Below, piece after piece: positions 38,808-48,011 of a stretch of DNA of 64,000 nt. Source of the stretch: Cylindrobasidium torrendii FP15055 ss-10 (Eukaryota; Basidiomycota; Agaricomycetes; Agaricales; Physalacriaceae); contig KN880488.1 of assembly GCA_000934385.1 (NCBI GenBank), positions 1 through 64,000 on the forward strand. Reading direction: 5' to 3'. A model generated the notes under the pieces. That model saw only the letters and a list, made by a program, of their open reading frames with translations. It had not been told where the DNA came from and did not search any database. Position numbers and translations under genes: made by a program. Every line of letters begins with the position of its first letter. Within the stretch, counting starts at the first letter, position 1.

Positions 38808-39906
38808 ATGGCGTCGCGCAACCAGTCCCGCCAGTCCCGTTACCATCCTCCACCCCCATACCAGACATTCGCGCCTGCCTCTGTGCCGCCGACACGCGCC
38901 GCTCCCCGTCCCGCTGCCACCGAGCAGCAAAACAACCGCCAATATGGATCTGCTTCGTACACAGAGGAGACATTGCTTATCGTAAAGTCTGACTCCGAGC
39001 GCTACCAAGAACTTCAGCAGCAGTTCTCTGCACTAGTTGGTGTGCTTCTCATCGCCGTGATCGCCTCCGCCATTTTCCTATTACGGCACTTCCAACTTGA
39101 CAGCGATATCGAGGCCAAGCATCAGCAGCAGCTACAGGATATGCGCGGATGGGTCGATGGCATGATGCTGCTCATCGATGCACGCGAAGACGCAGTTCAG
39201 CGTGCCGAGGAGCGCATTGGACTTGATCTTGAGCGCATGCGCGAAGCCAACCTGTACTGGGACCAGCCATCGGCGCAAGGGCATGCGTGTAGTGCGTGGA
39301 AAACTCGGGCATACTCTGCCAAACTCCATAATATCCCGGGCGAGGTCTCTGGCGTCAACTGGTGTCAGAAGACACCAATCGACATTCCGGGCTTCAAGTT
39401 CGCTCAGCCAGAGTACTGTGAAGAGAGGAACAATGTGAGCAATGTTCGATGTTTTCAATCCAAACTCTAACGCTCGGTAGGGTGATGTTCTTGGCCATTG
39501 GACTCTACACGACGATAAAGACTGCCACACATACTGGGGTAGATACAACAATCTGGTGGGACAAGGTCACTTCTCATTTTTCACATACTAATCTCACCAT
39601 TTCGCACCGTAGGGCTGTCAAGACGGACTACCAGGCAACCGCCTTATTGAGATGCAGCTCTTGGACCATCATCCACCGTGGAATACAGGGAAGCAACTAT
39701 GCGCAACCACTCCATGGGGAGACAACGGGGAGTTTCCAATGATTTGCGAAAACAGGGTGCGCAACAAACTCGAGTAACATGTATAACAACACTCACCGAA
39801 TGTACAGGGAGGCCGGGGTATCTGGGGCAAATGGCTCGTGCCCGACGAGACCTGCAGTCAGTCGAGACATGTATCCGAAGAGGGGCTACTAGTAGAGGCA
39901 GAGTAG
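38808..39906 (+). CDS. 8-Cys type II membrane protein, paralogue B
   Basis: Exons 38808-39434, 39481-39555, 39613-39756 and 39808-39906 give 314 residues. A Pro/Gln-rich cytosolic tail is followed by a membrane segment at about 74-92 (LVGVLLIAVIASAIFLL). A heptad-like stalk of about 60 residues comes next (EAKHQQQLQDMRGWVD to RAEERIGLDLERMREA), then the eight-cysteine head. Head motifs match A: CSAWKTRAYSAKL, NWCQKTPIDI, GHWTLHDDKDC, GCQDGLPGNRLIEMQL, CATTPWGDNGE and GIWGKWLVPDETC. Exon 2 differs from that of A at a single base out of 75. The three introns sit at exactly the same places and phases as in A. Confidence 0.78.
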
Positions 39907-40548
39907 CAATATTGAAGCTGTCCATAAACGATTCTTAAATTCACTGAGTTCGCGCAAGTACAAAAATATGGCCTTTCGACATCTTGAGTCGATTGATAAG
40001 CCAGTAGTAACGCTCCTATGCCTTTCCTCGATGTGGCTTGCACAAGGTTTAAATGGCCATTTATTAATTCAAAATGATTGAAGGTCCTTTTCACCTGGTT
40101 TGTTAGGCGGGACATCGTAGACTGAGCCCATTGCTACTTTTGGGTATTGTGGTTTGGTCGATCGTCGCTCTGTTCGATTGCGTTCAGGGCGTACTTGCGA
40201 GAGTGTGGGTTTCCAGTGAGGCCAATGAGAAAATTGTGCAATGTCACTGCTCCGTATCATAATTTCGTCCCTCCGTATCAGAGGTCAGCTTCCCAAAAGA
40301 AACCTCAAATCGTTGATGCCGATCCGACAGCGACTTTCCGGCGCACTGATTGAAGGGGATACAAAGTACACTCATCACCGAAACAACACACTTCTCAACG
40401 CCAAATTATGTATACGCTCAACGAGCCGCAAACTGAAATCATATGTATGTAACCGTAAGAACTTTCATGGGTGTGTATACGTATATGCAACGCGAAAGCG
40501 ATGGAGGACAGCAGACTGTGAAGGGAAACGGTCGGGAATGGGCCTCAG
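39907..40548. other. 3' flank of paralogue B / CDK1 terminator
   Basis: Contains the right-hand duplicated block (40127-40194). No supported gene; B and CDK1 converge here. Confidence 0.5.
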
Positions 40549-41975
40549 TTATGTCGATACGTAGCCAGCGAGGTACGGGTGGTGCATGGCGCGTTTCGCT
40601 GGGAAGGATTGTCAGTCAGTCAGTCAAAGACTAGTCAGAGAAATGCTTACCGGATATCCTCTTGGCAGAATCATACACGAGAAGTTGCTACAGCAGCGGT
40701 GAGTAAGAATACAAAGGGTTGATGTGGATGCATACTAAGATCATGTCTATACCGTCTTCCTCAAGGTGAGGCATCATCTTCCGTAGATCCTGCCTGCTCC
40801 ACCGCGGAAACGTGGGCTTGTAATCCGGAAGTTGCGAAACACCAGGCCATGTATCTTCAGTTGGCGTACCCAAAACCCTGTATCATATCAGAACACCATC
40901 GTTCATCATGTACAAAGAAAGCTTACTGGAAGATTTTGAAGATTTGGTCAATTTCAGAGTCGCCAGGGAAGAGTGGCTGGCCCTGGCAAACCATCTCGGC
41001 GAAGATGGTTCCCACGGACCACATATCGATGGCGGTCGAGTAATGGCGCGACCCAAGGAGGACCTCGGGGGCACGGTACCACAGAGTAACGACCTGTAAC
41101 AACCGACAATGTCAGCAAGTGGTAATTTCGGGCGTCAACGGCCTCGACGTACCTCGTGGGTATAGGTGCGCATCGGGATACCAAAGGCCCGGGCCAATCC
41201 AAAATCCGCGAGCTTCAGGTTGTTTGCCCTATCAATGAGTAGATTCTGCGGCTTGAGATCGCGATGGAGAATGCGATGGGAATGGCAGTAAAGCAGTCCA
41301 GCGGTGAGTTGATGCAAGAAACGCTGTGGAAAACGCGCTTGTCAGTGCTCGAGTACACATCGTGCGCCGCGTCACGTGACGGACGCGTGAAGATGGCGGC
41401 CATGTCTAGCTTAAGCCCGTTGGGCGGGGGAGAGTGACGCACCTTGGAAATGTCGAGCGTGATGGGATTCTTGGCTTTGTTGGCGGTGTCGATGTACCTC
41501 TTGAGGTCGACGTCGACAAACTCCATGATGAGGTAGAGGCGCGAGTCGGCGTGGACGATCTCAAACAGTCTGTAGGGTTGAGCGGCGGTAGTGAGTAAAG
41601 CGGCAAAAAGAATGTGACGGTTACGCACCTAACGATGTACTCGCAGTCAAGCTCTTTGAGTAAGCTAATTTCGCGGATGGCAGTGCTCGGCACTCCTTCA
41701 TCCTCGCCTTCGAGACGAATCTTCTTCATCGCAACGACTCTGCCCGTCTTTGTATCGCGCGCCTTGTAGACGACGCCATATGTTCCTGCAGCGCCCATTG
41801 GGATCTATTGGCGAGAGAGAGATACCGCGACACTGACCTTCACCTGGAAAGATATTAGCATTGCTGTAGTGGACCATTAATCAAGACATTTACCGAGTTT
41901 CTCAAGCTTAGAGTAGCTGTAGAGCGGGTCAGTCAACAGCAAAAAAGGCGGAATCGCACAAGCGTACCGCTCCAT
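40549..41975 (-). CDS. CDK1: Cyclin-dependent kinase 1 (Cdc28/Cdc2)
   Basis: Master cell-cycle Ser/Thr kinase, active with cyclins. Ten exons (41975-41968, 41916-41894, 41843-41838, 41785-41629, 41569-41443, 41323-41153, 41093-40927, 40877-40736, 40687-40651, 40598-40549) give 295 residues, the standard size. Key features are the Gly loop [11 protein letters not shown] with the Thr/Tyr inhibitory pair, the catalytic lysine in [10 protein letters not shown], the cyclin-binding PSTAIRE helix ([16 protein letters not shown]), [19 protein letters not shown] and the T-loop [15 protein letters not shown]. The start is split: exon 1 codes only for Met-Glu plus two bases of Arg, and exon 3 is a 6-nt microexon inside the Gly loop. 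Intron 5 is 119 nt against the usual 48-59. Confidence 0.96.
41838..41843 (-). other. 6-nt microexon of CDK1
   Basis: On the coding strand TTTCCAG|GTGAAG|GTCAGT places a 6-nt exon between two introns of 50 and 52 nt. Including it restores the invariant Gly loop GEGTYG; without it the loop would lose Gly-Glu. Confidence 0.85.
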
Positions 41976-42252
41976 CTCGGTTCAGACACACACACTGAGC
42001 GCAAGAGTCAAGAGTTAATTGATGCCAGCAGTCACACGGTCGATCGGGCTTGTTGTCTGTGCCCCAGTGTCGCACGCCCAAAGCATTGCAAGTGGCACTC
42101 TGTCTGTACCAGATCAAGCCCTTTCTAATTACAGCAACCCGAAAGATACATAGTAGATAATGGTGAGTCAGTATTGTAGGTAGTGTCAATTGGCAAAGCA
42201 GATGCAACAAACGGAACGGGTATAACAAATGGTCTGAACGGTGCGTCGTAAA

Positions 42253-43413
42253 CTACATCACCAAACACCCATCCTTCGAGCCCCGCGCTCGAGTGCTTAG
42301 TGACACCCTCGCTGCCTCAAAGAACACCTCTGCCACACCCCGGTTGTGTTTGGAGCTGCATTCTGGCCGTATGATGAACATGAGAATTAGAAGCGCGGTC
42401 GGCAAAGGTACGCACCGAGATATCGCGAAGCTCGTATTCTCCGTGCCACAGAAAGACCCTCCTCGTATTCCACTGGGTGTGTGCCATACCGTGACAAACG
42501 GTCCTTCACTGCCCCGTCGTCCCGGAGATCACATTTAAGAGCTGCAAATCATGGCCGTTGAGAGGGGGACTGCATCGCATGAAATTTAGTACGCACCAAC
42601 GAGGACGAGCTATGTGGACCGCTGTCAGGGATTGCGTGACAGGATGAATCTATGAGGCACACCTTGACACCAGGACAATACTCAAGAATCTCGTCCAGCC
42701 ACTACAACGCCCGTGGGTAAACATGTCTAGACCCTTGCTGAACTTGAACGCACTTTGGACTCCACGTTTTCCAATGATATAGGATTATCCACCTATTAAC
42801 GATATGAGTAGAGCGACGCAGCTGCTCAGACAACACGTACCGAAAAACATATCATTATGACATGGGTTTCCGCGTATGACAGTGATCTTAATCGGTCGAA
42901 TTCTTCTTGTCCTGTGTTCCTCGGGTTCATGGGGGAAAGAGATGGATGTAGGATAATCAAGACAGACCAGCAGTATCCCAAAGGCTAAGTTCAACCATTT
43001 GGTCGTCGACAATAAGATCATGCACATAGTTCTCGAATACGGTCGGCTCGCTATATTCTCGGTTGGTCCGCGACCGAATAAGTGGCAAGACAGACAGAAC
43101 GCACTATATTTGTGTGAAAAACCCTCTTGTGAACACGTTCAATAGTGACGTTTTACCTAGAGGGAATTAGTGAATACTGCAGCTTTGGCTCTGAACGGAT
43201 CACGCACCACAAGCACCGTCCCCGCAGACTGATGTATGTCTCCCGTCAGACATCTATTCCCAGTTCCGAGTGATATCATGTGCTCACCAACGACTTTCCT
43301 TTGTATCTGCTCAGAGAAGTAAGTTAAGTAGGTAAGCTCCTTGTCGAACGTAGGGCGCGCACCGGCCGACGACCAAATCCAGCGCCAGCTTTAGATGGGC
43401 CACAAAGCGACAT
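42253..43413 (-). CDS. RHO3: Rho3-type small GTPase
   Basis: Rho GTPase controlling polarised exocytosis and actin at growing hyphal tips. Eleven exons (43413-43363, 43306-43288, 43228-43208, 43156-43105, 43050-42968, 42911-42841, 42792-42754, 42701-42663, 42609-42597, 42541-42416, 42362-42253) give 207 residues. The P-loop GDGACGKTS is built from two exons. The effector loop [13 protein letters not shown], switch [19 protein letters not shown] and base-recognition LKCDLRDD (the NKxD position reads KCDL) match the Rho3 group. The C-terminus CLVM is a complete CaaX prenylation box, which confirms the last exon. Exons 2, 3 and 9 are only 19, 21 and 13 nt. The gene lies 277 bp downstream of the CDK1 start on the same strand. 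Confidence 0.92.
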
Positions 43414-43613
43414 TACACGCTTGGAGATCCAGTGGGGACAATATTCGAAGAAAAGGGCAAACGTGAATGGGGGATGGAAGTAAGAGTGCAAGCTGCTTAC
43501 CCCAGTCCAGTGGCAGTGCCCGCGATCATTGATGCGCCCACATATGTGGCGGCGCTCTGTGACCGCCTCCTGAGTTCTGCACATGCACTTGCATAGCCTC
43601 TATGGTATGAGTT

Positions 43614-44712
43614 TTATTTTACTTTAACAAGGTCCAAAACTCTGCATGACTCATCCTCCACGAACCATTTTCCCCACATTCCTGCGAACATCTGTATCCA
43701 AGTTTGGGATCAAGACTCGCTCCCTGGCTGGAGAATATTCTCACCGTCCATTCACAAGCATCGGGGGTCCCATGTCCTGGCCAAGGTGTCGTGCGACACA
43801 TTTCATAGGCCGCCGAATGATATAGCGGATGGAGGTCAGCAAGTTGCATGGTAATGAGTCGATGCCCAGGTCGACCCTTTTGACATCCCTGTGAGTAAAT
43901 TCAGCACGAGCCAAGTGCACAAAATACTACCTACATCATTGGTATAGTCTTTCCACCAGGTATTGCAATAGATTTCATCCGTGCACGTCCAATGACCAAT
44001 GACATTGTTCTTCGAGGACAGACTTTGTCAACATCAGGCTCATTTTGCATGAAGTGAAAGTATTTACCTCGCTATCCCGTTCGCATCCCACATATTCGCA
44101 ATTTGTCGAGTTCTCACGGCCGTCTCCAAGCTTGAAGGGCGTTTCCTTGCACCATTCACGACCATCCATGGCCACATCTTCTGGAACGTTCATCAATTCG
44201 GCGGTTACGCCTCGCCATTTCCATGCCATGCAAGCTTCATCCTTCTTGGGGATTGACCAATATACCATCGCCTTCATCCTCCGCTCCCTATCTCGCCTCT
44301 CCGCATATCGAACGGCGCGTTCACGTTCATCGAGCCAGTGCTTTTGTGTCTCTACCCACTCAATGATCTTGGCCTTCTCTGCTTCAAAGGCAGCCATCTG
44401 CAGCTCTGCTTGGAAACATGATTTCTCGAGGATTGGGGCTTTCTTGCCATTGAAGACGCTTGGAATCAAATTGGAGGTGGTGAATGGGAAGACGACTCCA
44501 GCGATAACAGCAGCCAAAACGAGCACAGCAAAACCTGATACAGATGAATTGGGGCCAGTCGCAGGAGATTCTTGAACCGGAGGATTCCGCTCATTGACAA
44601 GTTCAGGCGCGCTGATTACACGCATGCGTTTTGTGCGCCGTGAAGTGGTAAGTCTTTGCGGGGGCTCAGAGTGTCTTCCACTTGATGGATGCGGGACATC
44701 GTTCTGAACCAT
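43614..44712 (-). CDS. 8-Cys type II membrane protein, paralogue C
   Basis: Exons 44712-44068, 44009-43935, 43888-43745 and 43691-43614 give 313 residues. A basic cytosolic tail (TSRRTKRMRVIS) precedes a membrane segment at about 58-77 (SGFAVLVLAAVIAGVVF) and a charged stalk (EAEKAKIIEWVETQ). The head is diverged but keeps all eight family cysteines and adds two more: CMAWKWRGVTAEL, REWCKETPF, IGHWTCTDEIYC, GCQKGRPGHRLITMQL, CRTTPWPGHGTP and GMWGKWFVEDESC. Intron positions and phases equal those of A, B and D, which confirms common descent. The last exon uses an acceptor before ATG TTC; a nearer AG at 43684-43685 (minus strand) would break the frame. The gene is divergent from paralogue D. 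Confidence 0.75.
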
Positions 44713-44941
44713 CGTGATGGTGGTCAAACGACAAGCCTCAAAGCGCGTCGATCCGCGTCAATTCCTTTTCGGATTCATTTTTCCCACGGTAAGTTCAACT
44801 CAATTGTATCCACGTGCATTTCATAAGCGCCGACTATATTACGAGACCCGTGGGAATAAACCTCAACGGCGCTTGTATCGTAACCACCATCTTGGTGGTC
44901 ATCCTACACGATCCACTTGACACAGACACAAACACTTCGTT
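44713..44941. promoter_or_regulatory. Shared C/D divergent promoter with conserved 5' element
   Basis: A 229-bp region between two head-to-head family members. On the D side, 44848-44915 carries the family 5' element: CCGTGGGAATAAACCTCAAC, then ACCACCATCTTGGTGGTCAT (an ACCACC/GGTGGT inverted repeat), then ACGATCCA. Confidence 0.55.
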
Positions 44942-46318
44942 ATGGCAGACAGCCCTCCTTCATATGTCTCGTCGGACCCTTGGGGCGATGTGGACTACGG
45001 CGCCGTGCACGCTGCGCGCCGCCACGCACGAGAACACGACGAGTCTGCGCCGCTCATCCCAGGGCATCCCAAATCTGGACGCCCCACAAAGACCGTCTGC
45101 TTTCTTTTTGCCACCATTCTTGCTGCCTTCTTGACCGCTGTCATTGCTATCCCCGTCCACATCTCTTCTGACCACAACACTGCCGCCAGCATTGATCGCC
45201 GCCATCGCGTTGAGCTGCGCCGCCTGAATGCTACTCATGGCGCCGAGCTTTACAATCTGACGGAGCAGTACGAGCACCAGATCCATTGGCGCCAAGTTCA
45301 AATGGACCAGATGGTTGCTGCGCACGACCGCGAGCTCGAGGAAGTTCGCGAAGCGTATGAGCAGCGCCTCCGGGACGGAGACATGAAGATGGAAAGAGTG
45401 GTCGCCGCCCACGAGCGCCAGCTCAAGGAAGTTCGCAGCGCATACGAGCAGCGCCTCCGGGACGGAGACATGAAGATGGACAGATTGGTCGCCGTCCACG
45501 AGCGCCAGCTCAAGGAAGTTCGCAGCGCATACGAGCAGCAACTCGAGGCGAAAGACAGATGGGTAGAGAACCAGAAACATCTACTCTTTGCACGCGAGTC
45601 TGCGGTCCACGACGCGGAGACGCGAATCGGGAACGACGCCGAACGCAGAAAGAAGGCAAACCTCTATTGGGAACAACCACCGAAGCGGGGAAGGGTGTGT
45701 ACCGGATGGAAAACCCTGCCATATGTAGCCGAACTGTACAATGTACCGCAGGACGTGGACGGCGTTGCATGGTGCCAAGGGACGGCTCTTCATATGCCTG
45801 GGATGGAGGATATTGACAAGCCGGAATGGTGCGAACAGACGGAAAACGGTGTAGGTTCTTGAAGTTGGCCTTTGGCGCACGCTCATCATTTTTGCAGAAG
45901 ATTGTTGCTCACTGGACCCATCGGGAAAGTGCCAATTGTCACACGCTCTGGGGACGACAAAAAGACCAGGTCAGTCCGCGGAGTAGATGCCAATGGCACC
46001 CGTCGAGTAATGGCGTTGGCTATAGGGATGTCAAGCTGGATCTCCAGGATACCGCCTTGTGGAAATGCAATTGCTCAATCATCATCAACCCTATGATAGT
46101 TGGTTGGAGATGTGCGAGACTACGCCGTGGGGAGACCATGGGCGAACACCCGATGTTTGTGAGCACCGGGGTGTACGTACTTATCCAAAGCAAACACGGC
46201 GCTCAGACTCTGATTGTTTGTATAGAACGGCGGAATTTGGGGCAAGTGGGTTGTTCATGACATGAAATGCGAGAAAGTGACTGCGAACGAGGAACTCGAC
46301 AAGTCCTTCATGTTGTAG
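44942..46318 (+). CDS. 8-Cys type II membrane protein, paralogue D (long stalk)
   Basis: Exons 44942-45850, 45898-45969, 46026-46172 and 46226-46318 give 406 residues, the longest of the four. An acidic, Pro/Ser-containing cytosolic tail is followed by a membrane segment at about 51-71 (VCFLFATILAAFLTAVIAI). The stalk of about 170 residues includes three near-identical 29-residue repeats, annotated separately. The eight-cysteine head follows: CTGWKTLPYVAEL, AWCQGTALHM, AHWTHRESANC, GCQAGSPGYRLVEMQL, CETTPWGDHGRTP and GIWGKWVVHDMKC. Intron positions and phases match A-C. A possible N-glycosylation site (NLT) lies in the stalk. Confidence 0.78.
45311..45571 (+). repeat. Three in-frame 87-bp repeats (29 residues each)
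   Basis: Copies at 45311-45397, 45398-45484 and 45485-45571. The peptide unit begins VVAAHERQLKEV and continues RSAYEQRLRDGDMKM. Copies 2 and 3 are almost identical over their first two thirds, and copy 3 changes at its end. The units are charged and strongly helical, fitting a coiled-coil stalk. Confidence 0.85.
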
Positions 46319-46748
46319 ATTGTAACATTGCGTAAATGTACTGGCGTTTGGCTGTATTGTCTGTTATCTTTAAGTGAATTTTGATACAATGAGACTGGAA
46401 GACTACCCACTTAGAAGCATACCAAGCAATCTTGATGAGCGCTGAGCACGACTGGCAAAGGTGTCGCCTGGACGCGGCAGTTACCGAGGCTGTTTGATGT
46501 GATCGCCAAAAGGACACAGCCACCCCATCTCTTGCTCTCTAACCATCACAATCGATAGTACTGGTGTCGACTGCCGCGTCCCCTCTCATCTCATATGGCC
46601 CGAAATTTGAACCGGACCACCATCAACTGTGGAAATACTCGTATAACACAAATCTTGAAGAATTTTACAGAGATGGCCGTAATCCGACCACAGTACATCT
46701 ATCCCACCGGAACGCGCCGCGCGCTTTCCTCCCAAGTAACGTGAAAAC
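46319..46748. other. Convergent intergenic region, about 430 bp
   Basis: Terminator space between paralogue D (+) and the DUF6699-like gene (-). Nothing further is supported. Confidence 0.45.
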
Positions 46749-47684
46749 TCAAGCAAATCTCATAAGAAAAGTATCTCTTTCCTGCGTCGCAGACAGTCCC
46801 GCAAAACACGTCCTGCTGTGCAGCAACTCGACTCTACGCGCTCTTCCGTTCTCCTCTGTTGACACTGCTGGATTCTTGTGAAACACAAGTCCTGGCGCGC
46901 GCACGATCCCACTTGGCAACGGAGCCTGGAGTGACAACCACAGCTGGTACAAAACGTCTCCGATGCGCACATATTCAGCAGTGCCAGACCTCTGCACAAT
47001 TACTGGCCAATGACTATCTTCGTCAACAATGGCGAGAGATGGAAGCGCCGGGTGCGTCGCCGGAGCATTAAGCAATGACGAGTGCACGCACTTCTGAATC
47101 GTTGCCCACGATGAGGTCAGGTCGATGTTTAAGCGGGCGCTATGGTGGCCATACTGCAAAGCAGGATCAAGAGCGACTTCGGGCGAACCGAAAGGTATTT
47201 GTGATGGTAATTGGACAATTTTCAGGACTGGTGTGGCTGGCGGTGCGTCGGACAGCATTGTCGGTGGGCTCGACGCAGTTGGTGTAGCTGGGGCTACATC
47301 TTCAATGAACTCGACACCGCGCTTCTTCAGTCCGACTACAGGATATCTGTGATGAGGGCGGTGTTCTCTTGCGCTTGGTCCATATACCGTCGGCGCATAA
47401 GCAGCGGGCGCGATGGCGGAGGAGGCAACGGAGGGTGCGTAGGATGTTAAGAAAGGATCCAAGGGCTGTGCTGGGCGGCGTAGAAGCACGGTATGAGGGA
47501 CATGCATTATTTGTGCTAATTGAACCACATTTTGGTGATTAATGCCCAGCACGACGCGAGGGCGCTTGGAAAGCCTCACCAATGGATTCTCCTGGGTTGA
47601 TTTGGTCGAAAGGGAGAGCGGGGTAGGCTGGAGGGCTCGGTGGTGGTGGTGCAGTGACAAGGGTGATCTGGGGAGGGGAAGCAT
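46749..47684 (-). CDS. DUF6699-like protein
   Basis: The C-terminal 130 residues resemble the Agaricomycete domain DUF6699. A hydrophobic/aromatic start (ARLNIDLTSSWATIQ) is followed by PATHPALPSLAIVDEDSHWPV, a DVLYQLWLSLQAPL helix and a closing VELLHSRTCFAGLS. The function of the domain is unknown, and it is usually multi-copy in mushrooms. The N-terminal part is Pro/Ala-rich. The frame is open from 47684 to the stop, but a likely intron (donor at 47579, acceptor at 47466 or 47471) is a multiple of three and would be invisible as a frame break. A second frame upstream gives a natural-looking Pro-rich sequence without an ATG, so the true 5' exon is unresolved. Confidence 0.6.
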   Translation of the reverse strand: MLPLPRSPLSLHHHHRALQPTPLSLSTKSTQENPLVRLSKRPRVVLGINHQNVVQLAQIMHVPHTVLLRRPAQPLDPFLTSYAPSVASSAIAPAAYAPTVYGPSAREHRPHHRYPVVGLKKRGVEFIEDVAPATPTASSPPTMLSDAPPATPVLKIVQLPSQIPFGSPEVALDPALQYGHHSARLNIDLTSSWATIQKCVHSSLLNAPATHPALPSLAIVDEDSHWPVIVQRSGTAEYVRIGDVLYQLWLSLQAPLPSGIVRAPGLVFHKNPAVSTEENGRARRVELLHSRTCFAGLSATQERDTFLMRFA

Positions 47685-47973
47685 GGGTCGCAGACTTTAT
47701 ACGTTTGGTTTTGAAGATTCGGCCTGTACCGAGAGAGGTCACGCCTAGAGGTTATGTCACTCTACTCACGTGGATGACGACAATGTTTTATTCTTTTTTA
47801 TTCCTTTTTTTTGTGATCTTGGACTTGACGCCAGATGAACCCGCTTTGCTCTAGCCAAGGTGCACTGGCCGTGAGGCTCAGACCGTTCTCTCAGCCACAG
47901 AGTCGCTCGAAAGCCCCAAATCCATGTAACAGCCAATGGTCACAAAAAATGCGCACTGCGTTCACGCCTCATT

Positions 47974-48011
47974 TGCACGTCTGCCAAAGTAAAGTGCACG
48001 TCTGCCAAAGT
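47974..48011 (+). repeat. 17-bp direct repeat
   Basis: TGCACGTCTGCCAAAGT occurs at 47974-47990 and again at 47995-48011, separated by four bases. Confidence 0.75.

Larger units (their letters stand above)
36568..40196 (+). repeat. Tandem segmental duplication carrying paralogues A and B
   Basis: Two copies of a unit of about 1.7-1.8 kb lie head to tail: about 36568-38264 and 38392-40196. Homology covers the upstream flank, the 5' element, all exons and introns 2 and 3, and a downstream block (38193-38264 against 40127-40194, sharing CCCATTGCTAC and ATTGTGGTTTGGTCG). The sequence just 3' of each stop codon and the stalk-coding part of exon 1 differ most. Confidence 0.75.

Noticed and set aside
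44960..45580. Minus-strand open frame of 206 residues with internal repeats
   Set aside because: Antisense shadow of the repeated stalk of paralogue D. The plus-strand frame has the family head, membrane segment and introns.
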